NCBI GenBank assembly: GCA_029721435.1
Contig: CM056577.1
Span: forward strand, 30,162,719 to 30,226,718
Reading direction: 5' to 3'
Length of the DNA: 64,000 nt
Source: Gymnothorax reevesii
Taxonomy: Eukaryota > Chordata > Actinopteri > Anguilliformes > Muraenidae
Shown here: positions 22,295-33,966 of the stretch, piece by piece
Layout of the letters: each line of letters begins with the position of its first letter
Position numbering within the stretch: the stretch's first letter is position 1
Program-made: the position numbers and the translations under genes
Notes under the pieces: generated by a model
What the model saw: the letters and a program-made list of their open reading frames with translations, nothing else
Told to the model about the DNA's origin: nothing
Database searches by the model: none

Positions 22295-23470
22295 GACTGA
22301 AGAAGTTAGATTGTTGCATTAGTGTGTCATATTGCCCCTCTCGCGCTCTGTCTGTTTCTTTCTTTCCCTCCCTCTCTCATGCTCTCATTAGGTCACCCGA
22401 AGGGCAGACCTGTATGCTTTACCCTGGTTTCCGCTCTGCGTCAGCGTTAGCATCACGCTGTGTTGTGCGGATGTGATCTCAGCAACCGTTTGGCATTAAG
22501 GCTTCAAACTTAAGGGGTGATTTTACCAATGTGTAGTTGTGCACCCACCATGTTGGCTTCACCTGGGTCAAAGGTCGCAGGATAAATGTTCTTACATCAG
22601 GCAACCTCTTTTTGTCCCTACGCAAAAAGTGATTTTCTCCAGCTCTTTCTCTCTGTCTGTCTAATTTTCCATCTTTCTTGTTTTCCCTGTCTCATTCTGT
22701 CCATTCCTCTCTCTCTCTCTCTCTCTCTCGCCCTTTCCCATGCTCTCCCTCTTGTCTTTTGACGGCACGTACCGGTGTGGGCCTTGCTGTGTTCTGAGCA
22801 TGCTCAGTAGGTGGGGCAGGCAATCGTTTAGCGCGTGTCGGACATGCTGTGACCCAGCCGCGCTGCTGAGGCCGGGGAAAGAATGTAATGGCAAAGCATG
22901 CTGGGCCGCCATGGCGCATCGGGGATTATTTTCTCCGGGGAGGTGAAGGGGATCTGATCTGACATGTCGGAGCTCCTGTTGGTCTGAGACATTTCTCAAT
23001 CTGCAGTGCAGTGTTTGAGCACATAAGAGCTGTGAAACGCAGTGTTTGAGAACGAAGAGTTTGAGCTCACTGTGCGCGACAGCCACATCCCCATCTGCCT
23101 CAGAAAAACCCTCCCACCTCCGATTCAAACTATTTTTTTTTTTAAATAAAGCTATTTAAATTGCACCAAAAAGACAGTAGTAAAAATGCTCCAAATTGTC
23201 AATGCAGCAGACAATCTGTTCGGCTTTCAATAACTGCGCCACACTTGGGTTAGGGAGATTTCACTCATGTTAATGCAAGTTGTCGTGATTTGGATTTATT
23301 TGCGCTATTTGTATCTCAAACGCTTATTTAATAAAATAAAAGATGATAAACCGCCCACCCGCCCCTGAAAATTGAAATATGAAGATTGCTGAGTGACTAA
23401 ATTTTTTATATGGCCTGACTGAAAGCTGTTTTTTTGTGCAGCGGTGTGACTTCGGCTCCCGAATGGTCTA
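22295..23470. other. no gene; possible regulatory sequence
   Basis: Contains GGGTCAAAGGTCG at about 22566, a DR1-type nuclear-receptor half-site pair, and a CT microsatellite at about 22709-22731. The stretch at 22780-22960 is complex and GC-rich and could be conserved non-coding DNA. Open frames here lack any recognisable domain. Confidence 0.4.
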
Positions 23471-23474
23471 AATG

Positions 23475-23749
23475 CTGAAATGGGCAACTAGGGCCGTATT
23501 TTCTCTAGGCTCGCGTGCCGACCCCTGGCCTGTAATTACTTAAGTTAGTTTAATCAGTCAAGCCATTTCTGAAGTCTTATATTTCACCTTCATTTCTTGA
23601 AAAGCTCTTGAATGATCACCAAAGACTGTTTTTGTGCCCCTAAATGAAACATTTTATAATGAGCTAATCTGAGTGAACTCACGGTAATTGGTGGAGACAA
23701 AAACCTGTATACACTCTGGCCCTTTGGGACTGGAATTTCCCACGCCTGG
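23475..23749 (-). mobile_element. hAT MITE, minus orientation, about 275 bp
   Basis: On the minus strand it begins CAGGCGTGGGAAATTCCAG, continues TGTATACAGGTTTTTG like the elements at 2750 and 15681, and ends ACGGCCCTAGTTGCCCATTT. The flanks TCTAAATG (23467-23474) and ATTAAATG (23750-23757) match at 6 of 8, in keeping with an old hAT insertion. Confidence 0.6.
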
Positions 23750-23949
23750 ATTAAATGATCTCTGTGCATTAACATAGGCCTAACTGTCTGCTGCTATTTT
23801 CATTGTTAATCCCTTGCATTCTACTGCTGTTCTGCGCATCTTTGCAAATGCAGGTTAGCAGTCTAGTTGGAACAATAATTTGCCACATTACAGCGTCCGT
23901 TAGTGGTCTTGTAAAAGCTCCTCATACATGAATAAACAAAAAATGTGGC

Positions 23950-24562
23950 TATTGGGGGCCGCCAAGCCAATGTTGACATGGAGATAAAAAAAAAATTTTG
24001 AAGTATGCATTATGATTGGTCATTATGAGTGGAAAACTCATTGTAATATATTGCTTAACTGTAAAAATGTAAATGATTATGTATATATGAGTAATATATT
24101 AAAATAAATGCATTGAAACTAATTAATACTATTTCTGTCATTCCGTCACAATTTGCCTCTTGTAATTCCGTGACATTGACTTTTTGAAATTTCTTGCCCG
24201 TAAAACAGGGTTAAAGTCAATATTTGTTTCTATAACTTACAGTATTAACAAAAAACACCTTATATATGAACATATTGAAGTTTCATAACTTAACTATGAC
24301 AGGAACATCACTTTCTGGATAGTTAAACACAACATTAAAAAAAACCACGTCAATTTTGTGTAATTCCGTGACGGAGTAGTTTTTTCTTGTTTCTTCTATG
24401 AAAATTTCTCAAAAAATATATTTTCACTTAATAATATTAAAGAACAAGTTAACACCTTCAATATGACATATCATTCTCGATTTTATCTTATTTAGTTGTA
24501 GAGTTGCAACCGAAAATGTAGTGGGACTGTAATTCCGTGACAGCTTGGCAGCCCCCTATTGT
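23950..24562. mobile_element. candidate MITE with internal TGTAATTCCGTGAC repeats
   Basis: ATTGGGGGCCGCCAAGCC (23953-23970) is mirrored by AGCTTGGCAGCCCCCTAT (24542-24559). Three exact copies of TGTAATTCCGTGAC lie at 24161, 24359 and 24528, and a variant (CTGTCATTCCGTCAC) at 24135. All are in one orientation. The flanks TGTGGCT and TGTAGTT agree at 5 of 7. There is no coding frame. Unclassified. Confidence 0.55.
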
Positions 24563-24564
24563 AG

Positions 24565-26110
24565 TTTTTTCCCTCATTGTACTGAAGAGTGTACTCTTTA
24601 CTACAATATGTTCAGTCAAATGAACAAAATACATTTTTTGAGAAAACCCGGGAAATGTTTATGTCACAGTGTTGAATAGTGGGGGGTGTTTATGCATTGC
24701 TACATTTATTTCAGTCTTTCCGCCCTGAGATTTAACAGCTTCCCCCTCCCTTGTTCAGTGCTCAAGCTGTTGAACCTCTGTAACAGCCTGATAGTCAAGA
24801 TGCGCTACTCTCCAGGAATCCAAATACTTCTATGTGTCTCAAATTTCTAAAAGCTCTTTGCTTTCGGAGTGACCGAGCCCCCACCTGCAGGATTCCACCT
24901 CTGTCTGACGGCGGCTTCTCGTCTTTCCAGCACTGTCTGCCTCTTCTCTTTGAGATCAACCAGACTCAAATCACAGGTGTGCGGTTAAAACAGACCTATC
25001 GCTTCAACACACAACCAGTCAGAGTGATGGGCTGGTTTTGAAGTAAACAGGACAGGTGTCGAAGGGGAAACGCATCACAGATTTAAACGACTATTTGAGA
25101 AAACACTGACTACACGTGTTGAGGAGGAAATATCTACTTGGATCTTCACTTAAGATACACATACTATGGAACAAGTATGCACAATTTGGAATGGGAAATT
25201 ACTGATGACACTGTTTGGGTTAGCTTAATTGCTGGAAATGAGTAATGTAAGCCGTTCACCATCTCATTTAGGGTGACTCCTGCATTGACTGAATATTTAA
25301 TCATATTTTTAAGAAAAAATTTCATGAACAGTTCAAGTGAGTACTTCCATTTTCCAATGGATGCAAAACCAAGATAATTGGTGATAAACTGGACAGAGAA
25401 ATGAGGAAAAAAGCAACTCGCAAGTACATGGCATCTTTGGGAACTTCCATAGTTGAGTTAGGTGTAAACCTCAGAACCATAAGACTATCCTTTTAGGAAA
25501 AAATATCAGGATTATGCCCAGAAGTTATTCTTGGAAAAGATGGTTATTCTGATAAAATTGAAGATTTGGATACATTTTACCATGGAAAAGTGTTTGCACT
25601 TCTTTTTTTCATCTCTAAATGCTTGAATAGTTTAATTGTACAAAAATCTTTTGACTGGCAGTGTATGTTTGCGAAATGAATAGGTGAAAGATATGATAAT
25701 GTATTGTGTTTGTCTGCAAGCAGAGGTTATGATGTGCAGTGGAGGCAGTGGTGGTGCTGTGGGCACTCAGAGCCTTAACCTGTCCCTGAAGCCGGGGAGG
25801 GAGGGTTTGATGTTTCCTACAGGGAGCTCATCAAATCATGTGCACACAAGTCATCCCGGGGGCGTTTGTTTACTGTCCGCGTGTTTCTCTGTGTGTGTGT
25901 GTGTGTGTGTGTGTGGCTGGGAGAGTGTGTTGATGGACGAGAGGATTGAACCCAAATCTAAACGGCTATTTTGGAAACTTACTACTCCTTTCTGTAGCAC
26001 ATGACAGAAATATTCTGTTTCCTCTCAAGAAGTGAATCTAGTTCCTGTCTCTTATCTGGAGGAAACGGGTGGCAGCGCTGAGTGGATTTTGACTTGAGAG
26101 GTTTTTGAAT
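24565..26110. other. no gene; GT microsatellite
   Basis: Unique-looking sequence with a (GT)n tract at about 25889-25914. A 106-codon frame at 25684-26004 runs through the GT tract and is not credible. Confidence 0.5.
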
Positions 26111-26113
26111 CAA

Positions 26114-29100
26114 GGTCAGTGTGAGGAGCAGTGCAGTTTTTCAGGGCCAGTGTGAGGAGCAGTACAGTTTTTCAGAGTCAGTGTGAGGAGCAGTGCAGTT
26201 TTTCAGAGTCAGTGTGAGGAGCAGTGCAGTTTTTCAGAGTCAGTGTGAGGAGCAGTGCAGTTTTTCAGAGTCAGTGTGAGGAGCAGTGCAGTTTTTCAGA
26301 GTCAGTGTGAGGAGCAGTGCAGTTTTTCAGGGCCAGTGTGAGGAGCAGTGCAGTTTTTCAGGGCCAGTGTGAGGAGCAGTACAGTTTTTCAGAGTCAGTG
26401 TGAGGAGCAGTGCAGTTTTTCAGGGCCAGTGTGAGGAGCAGTGCAGTTTTCAGGGCCAGTGTGAGGAGCAGTGCAGTTTTTCAGGGCCAGTGTGAGGAGC
26501 AGTGCAGTTTTTCAGGGCCAGTGTGAGGAGCAGTACAGTTTGTCAGGGCCAGTGTGAGGAGCAGTGCAGTTTTTCAGGGCCAGTGTGAGGAGCAGTGCAG
26601 TTTTTCAGGGCCAGTCTGAGGAGCAGTGCAGTTTTCAGGGCCAGTGTGAGGAGCAGTGCAGTTTTCAGGGCCAGTCTGAGGAGCAGTGCAGTTTTTCAGG
26701 GCCAGTGTGAGGAGCAGTGCAGTTTTTCAGAGTCAGTGTGAGGAGCAGTGCAGTTTTTCAGGGCCAGTCTGAGGAGCAGTGCAGTTTTTCGGGGCCAGTG
26801 TGAGGAGCAGTGCAGTTTTTCAGGGCAAGTGTGTGGAGCAGTGCAGTTTTTCAGGGCCAGTCTGAGGAGCAGTACAGTTTTTCAGGGCCAGTGTGAGGAG
26901 CAGTGCAGTTTTTCAGGGCAAGTGTGAGGAGCAGTGCAGTTTTTCAGGGCCAGTGTGAGGAGCAGTGCAGTTTTTCAGGGCCAGTGTGAGGAGCAGTGAA
27001 GTTTTTCAGGGCCAGTGTGAGGAGCAGTGCAGTTTTTCAGGGCCAGTGTGAGGAGCAGTGCAGTTTTTCAGGGCAAGTGTGAGGAGCAGTGCAGTTTTTC
27101 AGGGCCAGTGTGAGGAGCAGTGCAGTTTTTCTGGGCCAGTGTGAGGAGCAGTGCAGTTTTTCAGAGTCAGTGTGAGGAGCAGTACAGTTTTTCAGGGCCA
27201 GTGTGAGGAGCAGTGCAGTTTTTCAGGGCCAGTGTGAGGAGCAGTGCAGTTTTTCAGGGCCAGTCTGAGGAGCAGTGCAGTTTTTCAGGGCCAGTCTGAG
27301 GAGTGGTGCAGTTTTTCAGGGCCAGTCTGAGGAGCGGTGCAGTTTTTCAGGGCCAGTCTGAGGAGTGGTGCAGTTTTTCAGGGCCAGTCTGAGGAGCAGT
27401 GCAGTTTTTCAGGGCCAGTCTGAGGAGTGGTGCAGTTTTTCAGGGCCAGTCTGAGGAGTGGTGCAGTTTTTCAGGGCCAGTGTGAGGAGCAGTGCAGTTT
27501 TTCAGGGCCAGTGTGAGGAGCAGTGCAGTTTTTCAGGGCCAGTGTGAGGAGCAGTACAGTTTTTCAGGGCCAGTGTGAGGAGCAGTGCAGTTTTTCAGGG
27601 CAAGTGTGAGGAGCAGTGCAGTTTTTCAGGGCCAGTGTGAGGAGCAGTGCAGTTTTTCAGGGCCAGTGTGAGGAGCAGTGCAGTTTTTCAGGGCCAGTGT
27701 GAGGAGCAGTACAGTTTGTCAGGGCCAGTGTGAGGAGCAGTGCAGTTTTTCAGGGCCAGTGTGAGGAGCAGTGCAGTTTTTCAGGGCCAGTCTGAGGAGC
27801 AGTGCAGTTTTCAGGGCCAGTGTGAGGAGCAGTGCAGTTTTCAGGGCCAGTCTGAGGAGCAGTGCAGTTTTTCAGGGCCTGTGTGAGGAGCAGTGCAGTT
27901 TTTCAGAGTCAGTGTGAGGAGCAGTGCAGTTTTTCGGGGCCAGTGTGAGGAGCAGTGCAGTTTTTCGGGGCCAGTGTGAGGAGCAGTGCAGTTTTTCAGG
28001 GCAAGTGTGAGGAGCAGTGCAGTTTTTCAGGGCCAGTCTGAGGAGCAGTACAGTTTTTCAGGGCCAGTGTGAGGAGCAGTGCAGTTTTTCAGGGCAAGTG
28101 TGAGGAGCAGTGCAGTTTTTCAGGGCCAGTGTGAGGAGCAGTGCAGTTTTTCAGGGCCAGTGTGAGGAGCAGTGCAGTTTTTCAGGGCCAGTGTGAGGAG
28201 CAGTGCAGTTTTTCAGGGCAAGTGTGAGGAGCAGTGCAGTTTTTCAGGGCCAGTGTGAGGAGCAGTGCAGTTTTTCTGGGCCAGTGTGAGGAGCAGTGCA
28301 GTTTTTCAGAGTCAGTGTGAGGAGCAGTACAGTTTTTCAGGGCCAGTGTGAGGAGCAGTGCAGTTTTTCAGGGCCAGTGTGAGGAGCAGTGCAGTTTTTC
28401 AGGGCCAGTCTGAGGAGCAGTGCAGTTTTTCAGGGCCAGTCTGAGGAGTGGTGCAGTTTTTCAGGGCCAGTCTGAGGAGCGGTGCAGTTTTTCAGGGCCA
28501 GTCTGAGGAGTGGTGCAGTTTTTCAGGGCCAGTCTGAGGAGCAGTACAGTTTTTCAGGGCCAGTGTGAGGAGCAGTGCAGTTTTTCAGGGCCAGTCTGAG
28601 GAGCAATGCAGTTTTTCAGGGCCAGTCTGAGGAGCGGTGCAGTTTTTCAGGGCCAGTCTGAGGAGCAGTGCAGTTTTTCAGGGCCAGTGTGAGGAGCAGT
28701 GCAGTTTTTCAGGGCCAGTCTGAGGAGCAGTGCAGTTTTTCAGGGCCAGTGTGAGGAGCAGTGCTGTTTTTCAGGGCCAGTCTGAGGAGTGGTGCAGTTT
28801 TTCAGGGCCAGTCTGAGGAGTGGTGCAGTTTTTCAGGGCCAGTCTGAGGAGCGGTGCAGTTTTTCAGGGCCAGTCTGAGGAGCAATGCAGTTTTTCAGGG
28901 CCAGTCTGAGGAGCAGAGCAGTTTTTCAGGGCCAGTCTGAGGAGCAGTGCAGTTTTTCAGGGCCAGTCTGAGGAGCAATGCAGTTTTTCAGGGCCAGTGA
29001 GAGGAGTGGTTTAGTTTTTCAGTGCCAGTTGAGGAGCAGTGCAGTTTTTCAGGGCCAGTCTGAGGAGCTGTGCAGTTTTTCAGGGCCAGTCTGAGGAGCT

Positions 29101-29670
29101 GTGCAGTTTTTCAGGGCCAGTCTGAGGAGCAGTGCAGTTTTTCAGGGCCAGACTGAGGAGCAATGCAGTTTTTCAGGGCCTGTGAGAGGAGTGGTGCAGT
29201 TTTTCAGGGCCAGTTGAGGAGCAGTGCAGTTTTTCAGGGTCAGTGTGAGGAGCAGTGCAGTTTTTCAGGGCCAGTGTGAGGAGCAGTGCAGTTTTTCAGG
29301 GCCAGTGTGAGGAGCAGTGCAGTTTTTCAGGGCCAGTGTGAGGAGCAGTGCAGTTTTTCAGAGTCAGTGTGAGGAGCAGTGCAGTTTTTCAGGGCCAGTC
29401 TGAGGAGCTGTGCAGTTTTTCAGGGCCAGTCTGAGGAGCAATGCAGTTTTTCAGGGCCTGTGAGAGGAGTGGTGCAGTTTTTCAGGGCCAGTTGAGGAGC
29501 AGTACAGTTTTTCAGGGCCAGTGTGAGGAGCAGTGCAGTTTTTCAGGGCCAGTGTGAGGAGCAGTGCAGTTTTTCAGGGCCAGTGTGAGGAGCAGTGCAG
29601 TTTTTCAGGGCCAGTGTGAGGAGCAGTGCAGTTTTTCAGGGCCAGTGTGAGGAGTGGTGCAATTTTTCTG
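26114..29670. repeat. 31-bp minisatellite, about 115 copies, with higher-order structure
   Basis: The unit is GTGTGAGGAGCAGTGCAG followed by TTTTTCAGGGCCA (31 bp). Variants replace GGGCCA with GAGTCA, GTGCAG with GTACAG, GTGTGAGG with GTCTGAGG, and GAGCAGTG with GAGTGGTG; a few units lose one T. A rare variant reading GTACAGTTTGTC occurs at 26533 and 27709, 1176 bp apart. The neighbouring variants (two units shortened to GTTTTCAGG) recur in the same order, so about 38 units were duplicated as a block. 31 is not a multiple of 3 and stops occur in every unit, so it is non-coding. Confidence 0.95.
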
Positions 29671-29861
29671 CTGGTCGGATCAGTGTGTAACTCCCTCCTG
29701 CTGAGCCTAAGAGCTGGGTTCCTGTGTTGTTTTTACGGACTGGTCACATGACTGCTGCGGACACTCCAGTCAGTTGTACATGTCATCTCTATGAAAATGG
29801 AAGGAACCATTTTGGAGGATTATCCGGGGAGAGAGGATTAATCTTTGGGAGTATTATTGTC
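29671..29861. other. no gene seen
   Basis: Short unique spacer between the minisatellite and a SINE. Confidence 0.5.
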
Positions 29862-29872
29862 AGGTTCTTTTT

Positions 29873-30369
29873 TTAAAAATTATTATTATTATTTTCAATT
29901 TTGTATATCCAATCCCACCCGAATCTGTAATGCCCAGTTCATGAACTATGTATACAAACTTGCTCATACGTGATCCCATGTTGCCATCTCGGGAGAGCGA
30001 AACACCTTGCGGCTCTTCTTCGAAGCATGCGCCTGTCAGCCGCAGTGTTTTTTTACACTCGTAGCATGAAACTTGACAAGTTCAGAATGAGGGCAGAGAA
30101 TACCTGAACATGAGCAAGCTTAGAATCTTACTGGACCCAGCTGGCCAAGGAGGCACTTGAGCAACAAACAATGCTGTAATCGAATACTCCCAAACTAACA
30201 GTCCTTCCCAATTTATTTCCCTGCAGCGCAAAGCCAATTATGCACTGCTCTGAAAAGGCTACTAACCACCACAGGTGCAGGTACGACCCGGGATAAAAAA
30301 CCCGGGTCACTAATGACCCGGGTCACTCAAAGTGGCACCTTACCCAAGTGAGCTAACCCAGTATCCATT
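29873..30369 (-). mobile_element. tRNA-derived SINE, copy 3, with 11-bp target duplication
   Basis: Flanked by AGGTTCTTTTT at 29862-29872 and 30370-30380. On the minus strand the head has TTAGCTCACTTGGGTAAGG (A-box-like). A region in which GTGACCCGGGT is duplicated (about 30298-30335) stands where the B box should be. The middle block has CTTCGAAGAAGAGCCGC, and the tail CAGATTCGGGTGGGATTGGA ends in an ATT-rich run. The head is more decayed than copy 2. Confidence 0.8.
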
Positions 30370-30406
30370 AGGTTCTTTTTAACCCATTATAGAATGAGAT
30401 CACACA

Positions 30407-30606
30407 TCATTCCATGAATTACAGAAAGTCGCAAGTGACATTCCTGATGAAACCCGTTTTTCTGCACCACTAACTACTACAGCGGCTATAGTACTTTGTG
30501 GTGCAGAAAAACAGGTTAAGTACTACAGCCGCTATGGTACTTTGTGGTGCAGAAAAACAGGTTTCATCAGGAATGTCACTTGCGACCTTTGTTATTCATG
30601 GAATGA
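30407..30606. repeat. foldback element with an extra internal copy
   Basis: The arms 30407-30470 and 30544-30606 are inverted copies (about 90% by eye) starting TCATTCCATGAAT. Between them the inner arm end GTACTTTGTGGTGCAGAAAA is present a second time (about 30491), next to a self-complementary CTACAGC(G/C)GCTAT word. Confidence 0.8.
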
Positions 30607-30609
30607 AAT

Positions 30610-31080
30610 ATTGGAATACTGGAATTTTCAATGTGGGACCTTATAATTCAGGAGATGTGGGAGTGGTTACCTCTCCATTAACGCCCATTAAATTATTGCT
30701 ATTTAGCAGAGAGCTATCCTGTGCGATAGCCAACACTGAGTGCTGAGATGGGGACAGGTGTGCCTAAAATCTCTTTGGGGGAGGTAAAGTCCCAAGTGCT
30801 GGGGTTGTCTGTACAAAGTGGTCAGTGTTGTGCTATGGGTTAAATTTCCCAGCTCCATCTCCCAACTAGGAAGTATTTCCAGGATTCGGTCGTGGATGTG
30901 CCTCATCACTGTCACGCTCATCACTCCAATTCTTCTGGAGTACTTGTGGCCAGTTGTGCACGTGCTCAGTATAGCTCCGGCCTAACCAGCCTCACCCTTC
31001 CAGCTGATAAGATTGTGGGACCCCGGCTTATGGCCAGCTGTAGTGGATTGGGTGTTTGGATCATAACACATCCTTGCTTT
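30610..31080. other. no gene seen
   Basis: No recognisable features. Confidence 0.5.
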
Positions 31081-31084
31081 GAAT

Positions 31085-31245
31085 AGTACTCAGAGAGTTG
31101 GTCTTTTGGGGCCCAGTATTGCCGCAACGGGCCCTTGAGCAAGGCCCCAAACCAAGGCATAGCTCCAGTGGGGGACTGACCCAGTTTACTCTTCTGAGAA
31201 GTCACTTTGGATGAAAGCATCAACTTTATAACTACTATACATGAA
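31085..31245 (+). repeat. SINE/LINE tail of L2 or V-SINE type
   Basis: CGGGCCCTTGAGCAAGGCCC is followed by GAAGTCACTTTGGATGAAAG and CATCAACTTTATAA, a decayed form of the fish 'gtcgctctggataagagcgtctgc' tail. The reverse complement of the same tail occurs at 39690 and 42955. Confidence 0.5.
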
Positions 31246-31249
31246 GGAA

Positions 31250-32225
31250 CAAAGAGTGGGTATTGTATTGAAGCAGAAATGCAACTGAAACCGTAAAAAT
31301 GGGAACAGTCTAGATTTAATTGCTCTGGTTGCCTGAGTTTAGCTTTTGATTCCAGAATACTGTGCACTTGGTTGATGATGAAGTGAGTACATAAAATTTA
31401 CAACAAGCCCTTTTATGTTGGCTGTCATAGTGTTGAGGATTTTCCCACACTGTGAGTCATTAGTAGAGCGATGTTTCATAAATCTGCATTTTCTCACCAG
31501 TTTTTTTTGGTCTTGCCGTTCGCAGCTTTTAGTGGGTCGAGCGCTCACTATCTATTACAAAAGGGGTCCCCCTTGCCCAGTTTTGCCCAGGTTTAAAATA
31601 ATTAGTGCAGGGCTTTGTGGTCCAAGTCTGTGGTCCCAAACTGACAGTGTAAATGTCTAGTCTGCCTGAAAATGTATAGCCCCTCGTTTGTGATTAGCAA
31701 ATGTGTCTCCTGTATTACTCTATAATTCTGCCCCCCCACCCCACTCCCCATTGGTAACTAAATGCAATCATTTCTCCAGTAATTTCCCAAAATGGCTGAC
31801 CTGAAGGGACCTGAAGTCCCATTCTTCAATCGCTTGTGAAGGCGTCAGCTGGTGACTGTTCGCTGGAGAAGCCACATGGCAATGCATTAGGATGCTTTCA
31901 GTGGGCCCTGCCCTTTGAGGATGCATTAAAGAGACCTCTTAGTAAAAGAGTCCTGGTCTCTCATGCAACTTCTTTCAGAATTAGCAAGAAAGGATAATTG
32001 ACTTATAAACAGCTCAGAAGCCATTGCCGCTGGCAAAGTAAAACTCGCCCCTTACTGTGGTGGGATGAGGCTATAGGTGTGGTTGTGGTCAGCTACAGAG
32101 CTGAGAGAATTTGTCCCCTGCTTGATATCTTCCATTTTTCCATATTTTTGCACTTAAATGTTGAGGGTCATCAAACTGATTTTTATATTCAACAAAGATT
32201 ACCAGAGTAAAGACAAATACAGTTT
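31250..32225. other. no gene seen
   Basis: No recognisable repeat or exon. Confidence 0.5.
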
Positions 32226-32228
32226 TTT

Positions 32229-32460
32229 TACCCCTCGCCAACTTTGGCCGGAGGGGTATTTTCGTCACCTCCGTGTCTGTCTATCTGTCGCCTGTCCATG
32301 ACTTTGTCCGGATAAGTACTCAGCAACTAATGATCGCAGCTACACCAAATTTGGTATGGTAACTCACTATGACCCATAGATGTGCAACGTCAGGTTTTAA
32401 TAAATTTTTTTATTTGACCTTTGACCTTGGCCAAGGGGTATTCAGCAACGCATTATGTTT
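32229..32460 (+). repeat. dispersed repeat of the ACCCCTCG/GAGGGGTA type
   Basis: It starts TTACCCCTCGCCAACTTTGG then GGAGGGGTATTTTCGTC, followed by CCGTGTCTGTCTATCTGTC and a CACCAAATTTGGTATGG section. The other end of this family appears on the opposite strand at 42190-42235. Class uncertain. Confidence 0.45.
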
Positions 32461-32507
32461 AAATGATGATTTCATCTGTTGAAGGAAAAAAGCAATGCAA
32501 CATTATC

Positions 32508-33435
32508 TAACCCTGTGTGAAAAAGTACTTGCCCCCTTACTTACTAAATCAACCAGTTTATTATCATTACCAGTTTATAACCATTTATTTTAATTGATAA
32601 TTGTGCTCAGTTTCTCAAGACACACCTAGGCATGATTACTTCCTGCCCCGATTAATCTAAATATCACTTAAATAGAACCTGCCTGGCAATATGAAGTAGG
32701 CAAAAAGCAGCACAAGATGCTACGGTCTAAAGAAATTCAAGAACAGTCAAGAAACAAAGTTGCTGACATCCGTCAGTCTGGAAATGGTGTTAAAGGCATT
32801 TCTAAGATTCTGGAACTCCAGAGAACCATGTGAAAGCCATTATTTACAAATGTAGAAAAGTTGCCACAGTTGCAAACCTTCCCAGGAGTTGCCAGCCCAC
32901 CAGAATTCCTCCAAGAGCGCATTGATGACTTATCTAGGAGGTCACAAATGAACTCAGACTAACAACTAAAGAACTGCAGGCCTCAGTTGCCTCAGTTAAG
33001 GTCAGTGTTTACGATTCCACAATAAGAGACTGTCTGGGCAAAAATGGCATCCATGGGGTGGCTTCAAGGTGAAAAACCACTGCTGACAAAAAAAAAAAAG
33101 CGTGCAAACGCTGGTCTCACATTTGCTCAAAAAAAAAAAAACAAGCCAAAACAAGCATTCCGTAATAAGAACATCATATCAACAGACACACATTGTGGTG
33201 GTAGTGTGATGGTCTGGGGATGCCTTGCTGTTTCTGGACCTGGGTGATATGTCATAATTGATGGAACCATGAATTCTGCTCACTACCAGTCCAGCCATTA
33301 GTTTGTGACCCTAAGCTCAACTGCAGTTGGGTTATGCAGAAGGTTCATGATTCAAAGTACACAAAGTGCACCGCTGAATGGTCTTAACAGAAACAAAATG
33401 AAGTGGCCAGTCAAAGTCCTGACTTAAAGCAATAC
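32508..33435 (+). pseudogene. Tc1-like transposase relic (family C), 3' truncated
   Basis: Starts at a decayed terminal repeat (GTGTGAAAAAGTACTTGCCC). The transposase frame opens at 32718 with EIQEQSRNKVADIRQSG (DNA-binding helices) and continues through VANLPRS-like, KELQASVASV-like and HGVA..KPLLTKKK wording. The segment that normally holds the first catalytic Asp is replaced by A-rich sequence near 33090-33150. Later come GGSVMVWGCLAVSGPG, a damaged QQDND region and WPVKVLT-type loss just before the expected SPDLNPIE, where the copy ends. Stops and shifts throughout. Same family as 57966-59554. Confidence 0.75.
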
Positions 33436-33439
33436 ATAA

Positions 33440-33960
33440 TAGTTTCTTAAACTTTTGACTAAACACCGCCCCTACAGTTCCGGGATGCAATTGCGCTGTC
33501 GTTAATACATGCATTTGGCCTAGTCCGAGGCGGACCACGGCCACTTCAGGCACTCATCGTAAAAGAACTGCTGACATTGTAGAAATTGTAGAACGATCAT
33601 TTGCAATATTTTGGGTCAATATAACGGTAAAATAATTATAAGGCATTTTTGTTATGGTACAAAAGTTGTCATGTATTGCTTTAAATCTGAATGAAATGCT
33701 GTGGCATTTGTGGCATAAATTTAAACAGGCAGTTCATGCTTAAATATCCTCGAATGTAGCTGAATTATAATACTGTAATTCTGCAAAGAAGAGTGAACCA
33801 AAATTCTTCCAAAGTGATGTAAAACGCTTATTGCCAGGTACCCCAATTGTTTCTTCTCAGTTGTTGCCACCAAGTTGTTTCAGTTGTTGCTCAACCGGTT
33901 ATCAGATTTAGTAGGCCATTGCTTTTTTCATAAGGGTGGCACAAGTTTTGAATAACTCTT
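33440..33960. other. no gene seen
   Basis: No recognisable features between two Tc1 relics. Confidence 0.5.
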
Positions 33961-33966
33961 AACCTA

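Noticed and set aside
22661..23128. 155-codon minus-strand open frame
   Set aside because: The Arg-Glu run is a CT microsatellite; the rest has no recognisable domain.
26114..29670. Possible CRISPR-like or coding repeat array
   Set aside because: Units are directly adjacent without spacers, the host is a eukaryote, and the 31-bp period with stops rules out a repeat protein.
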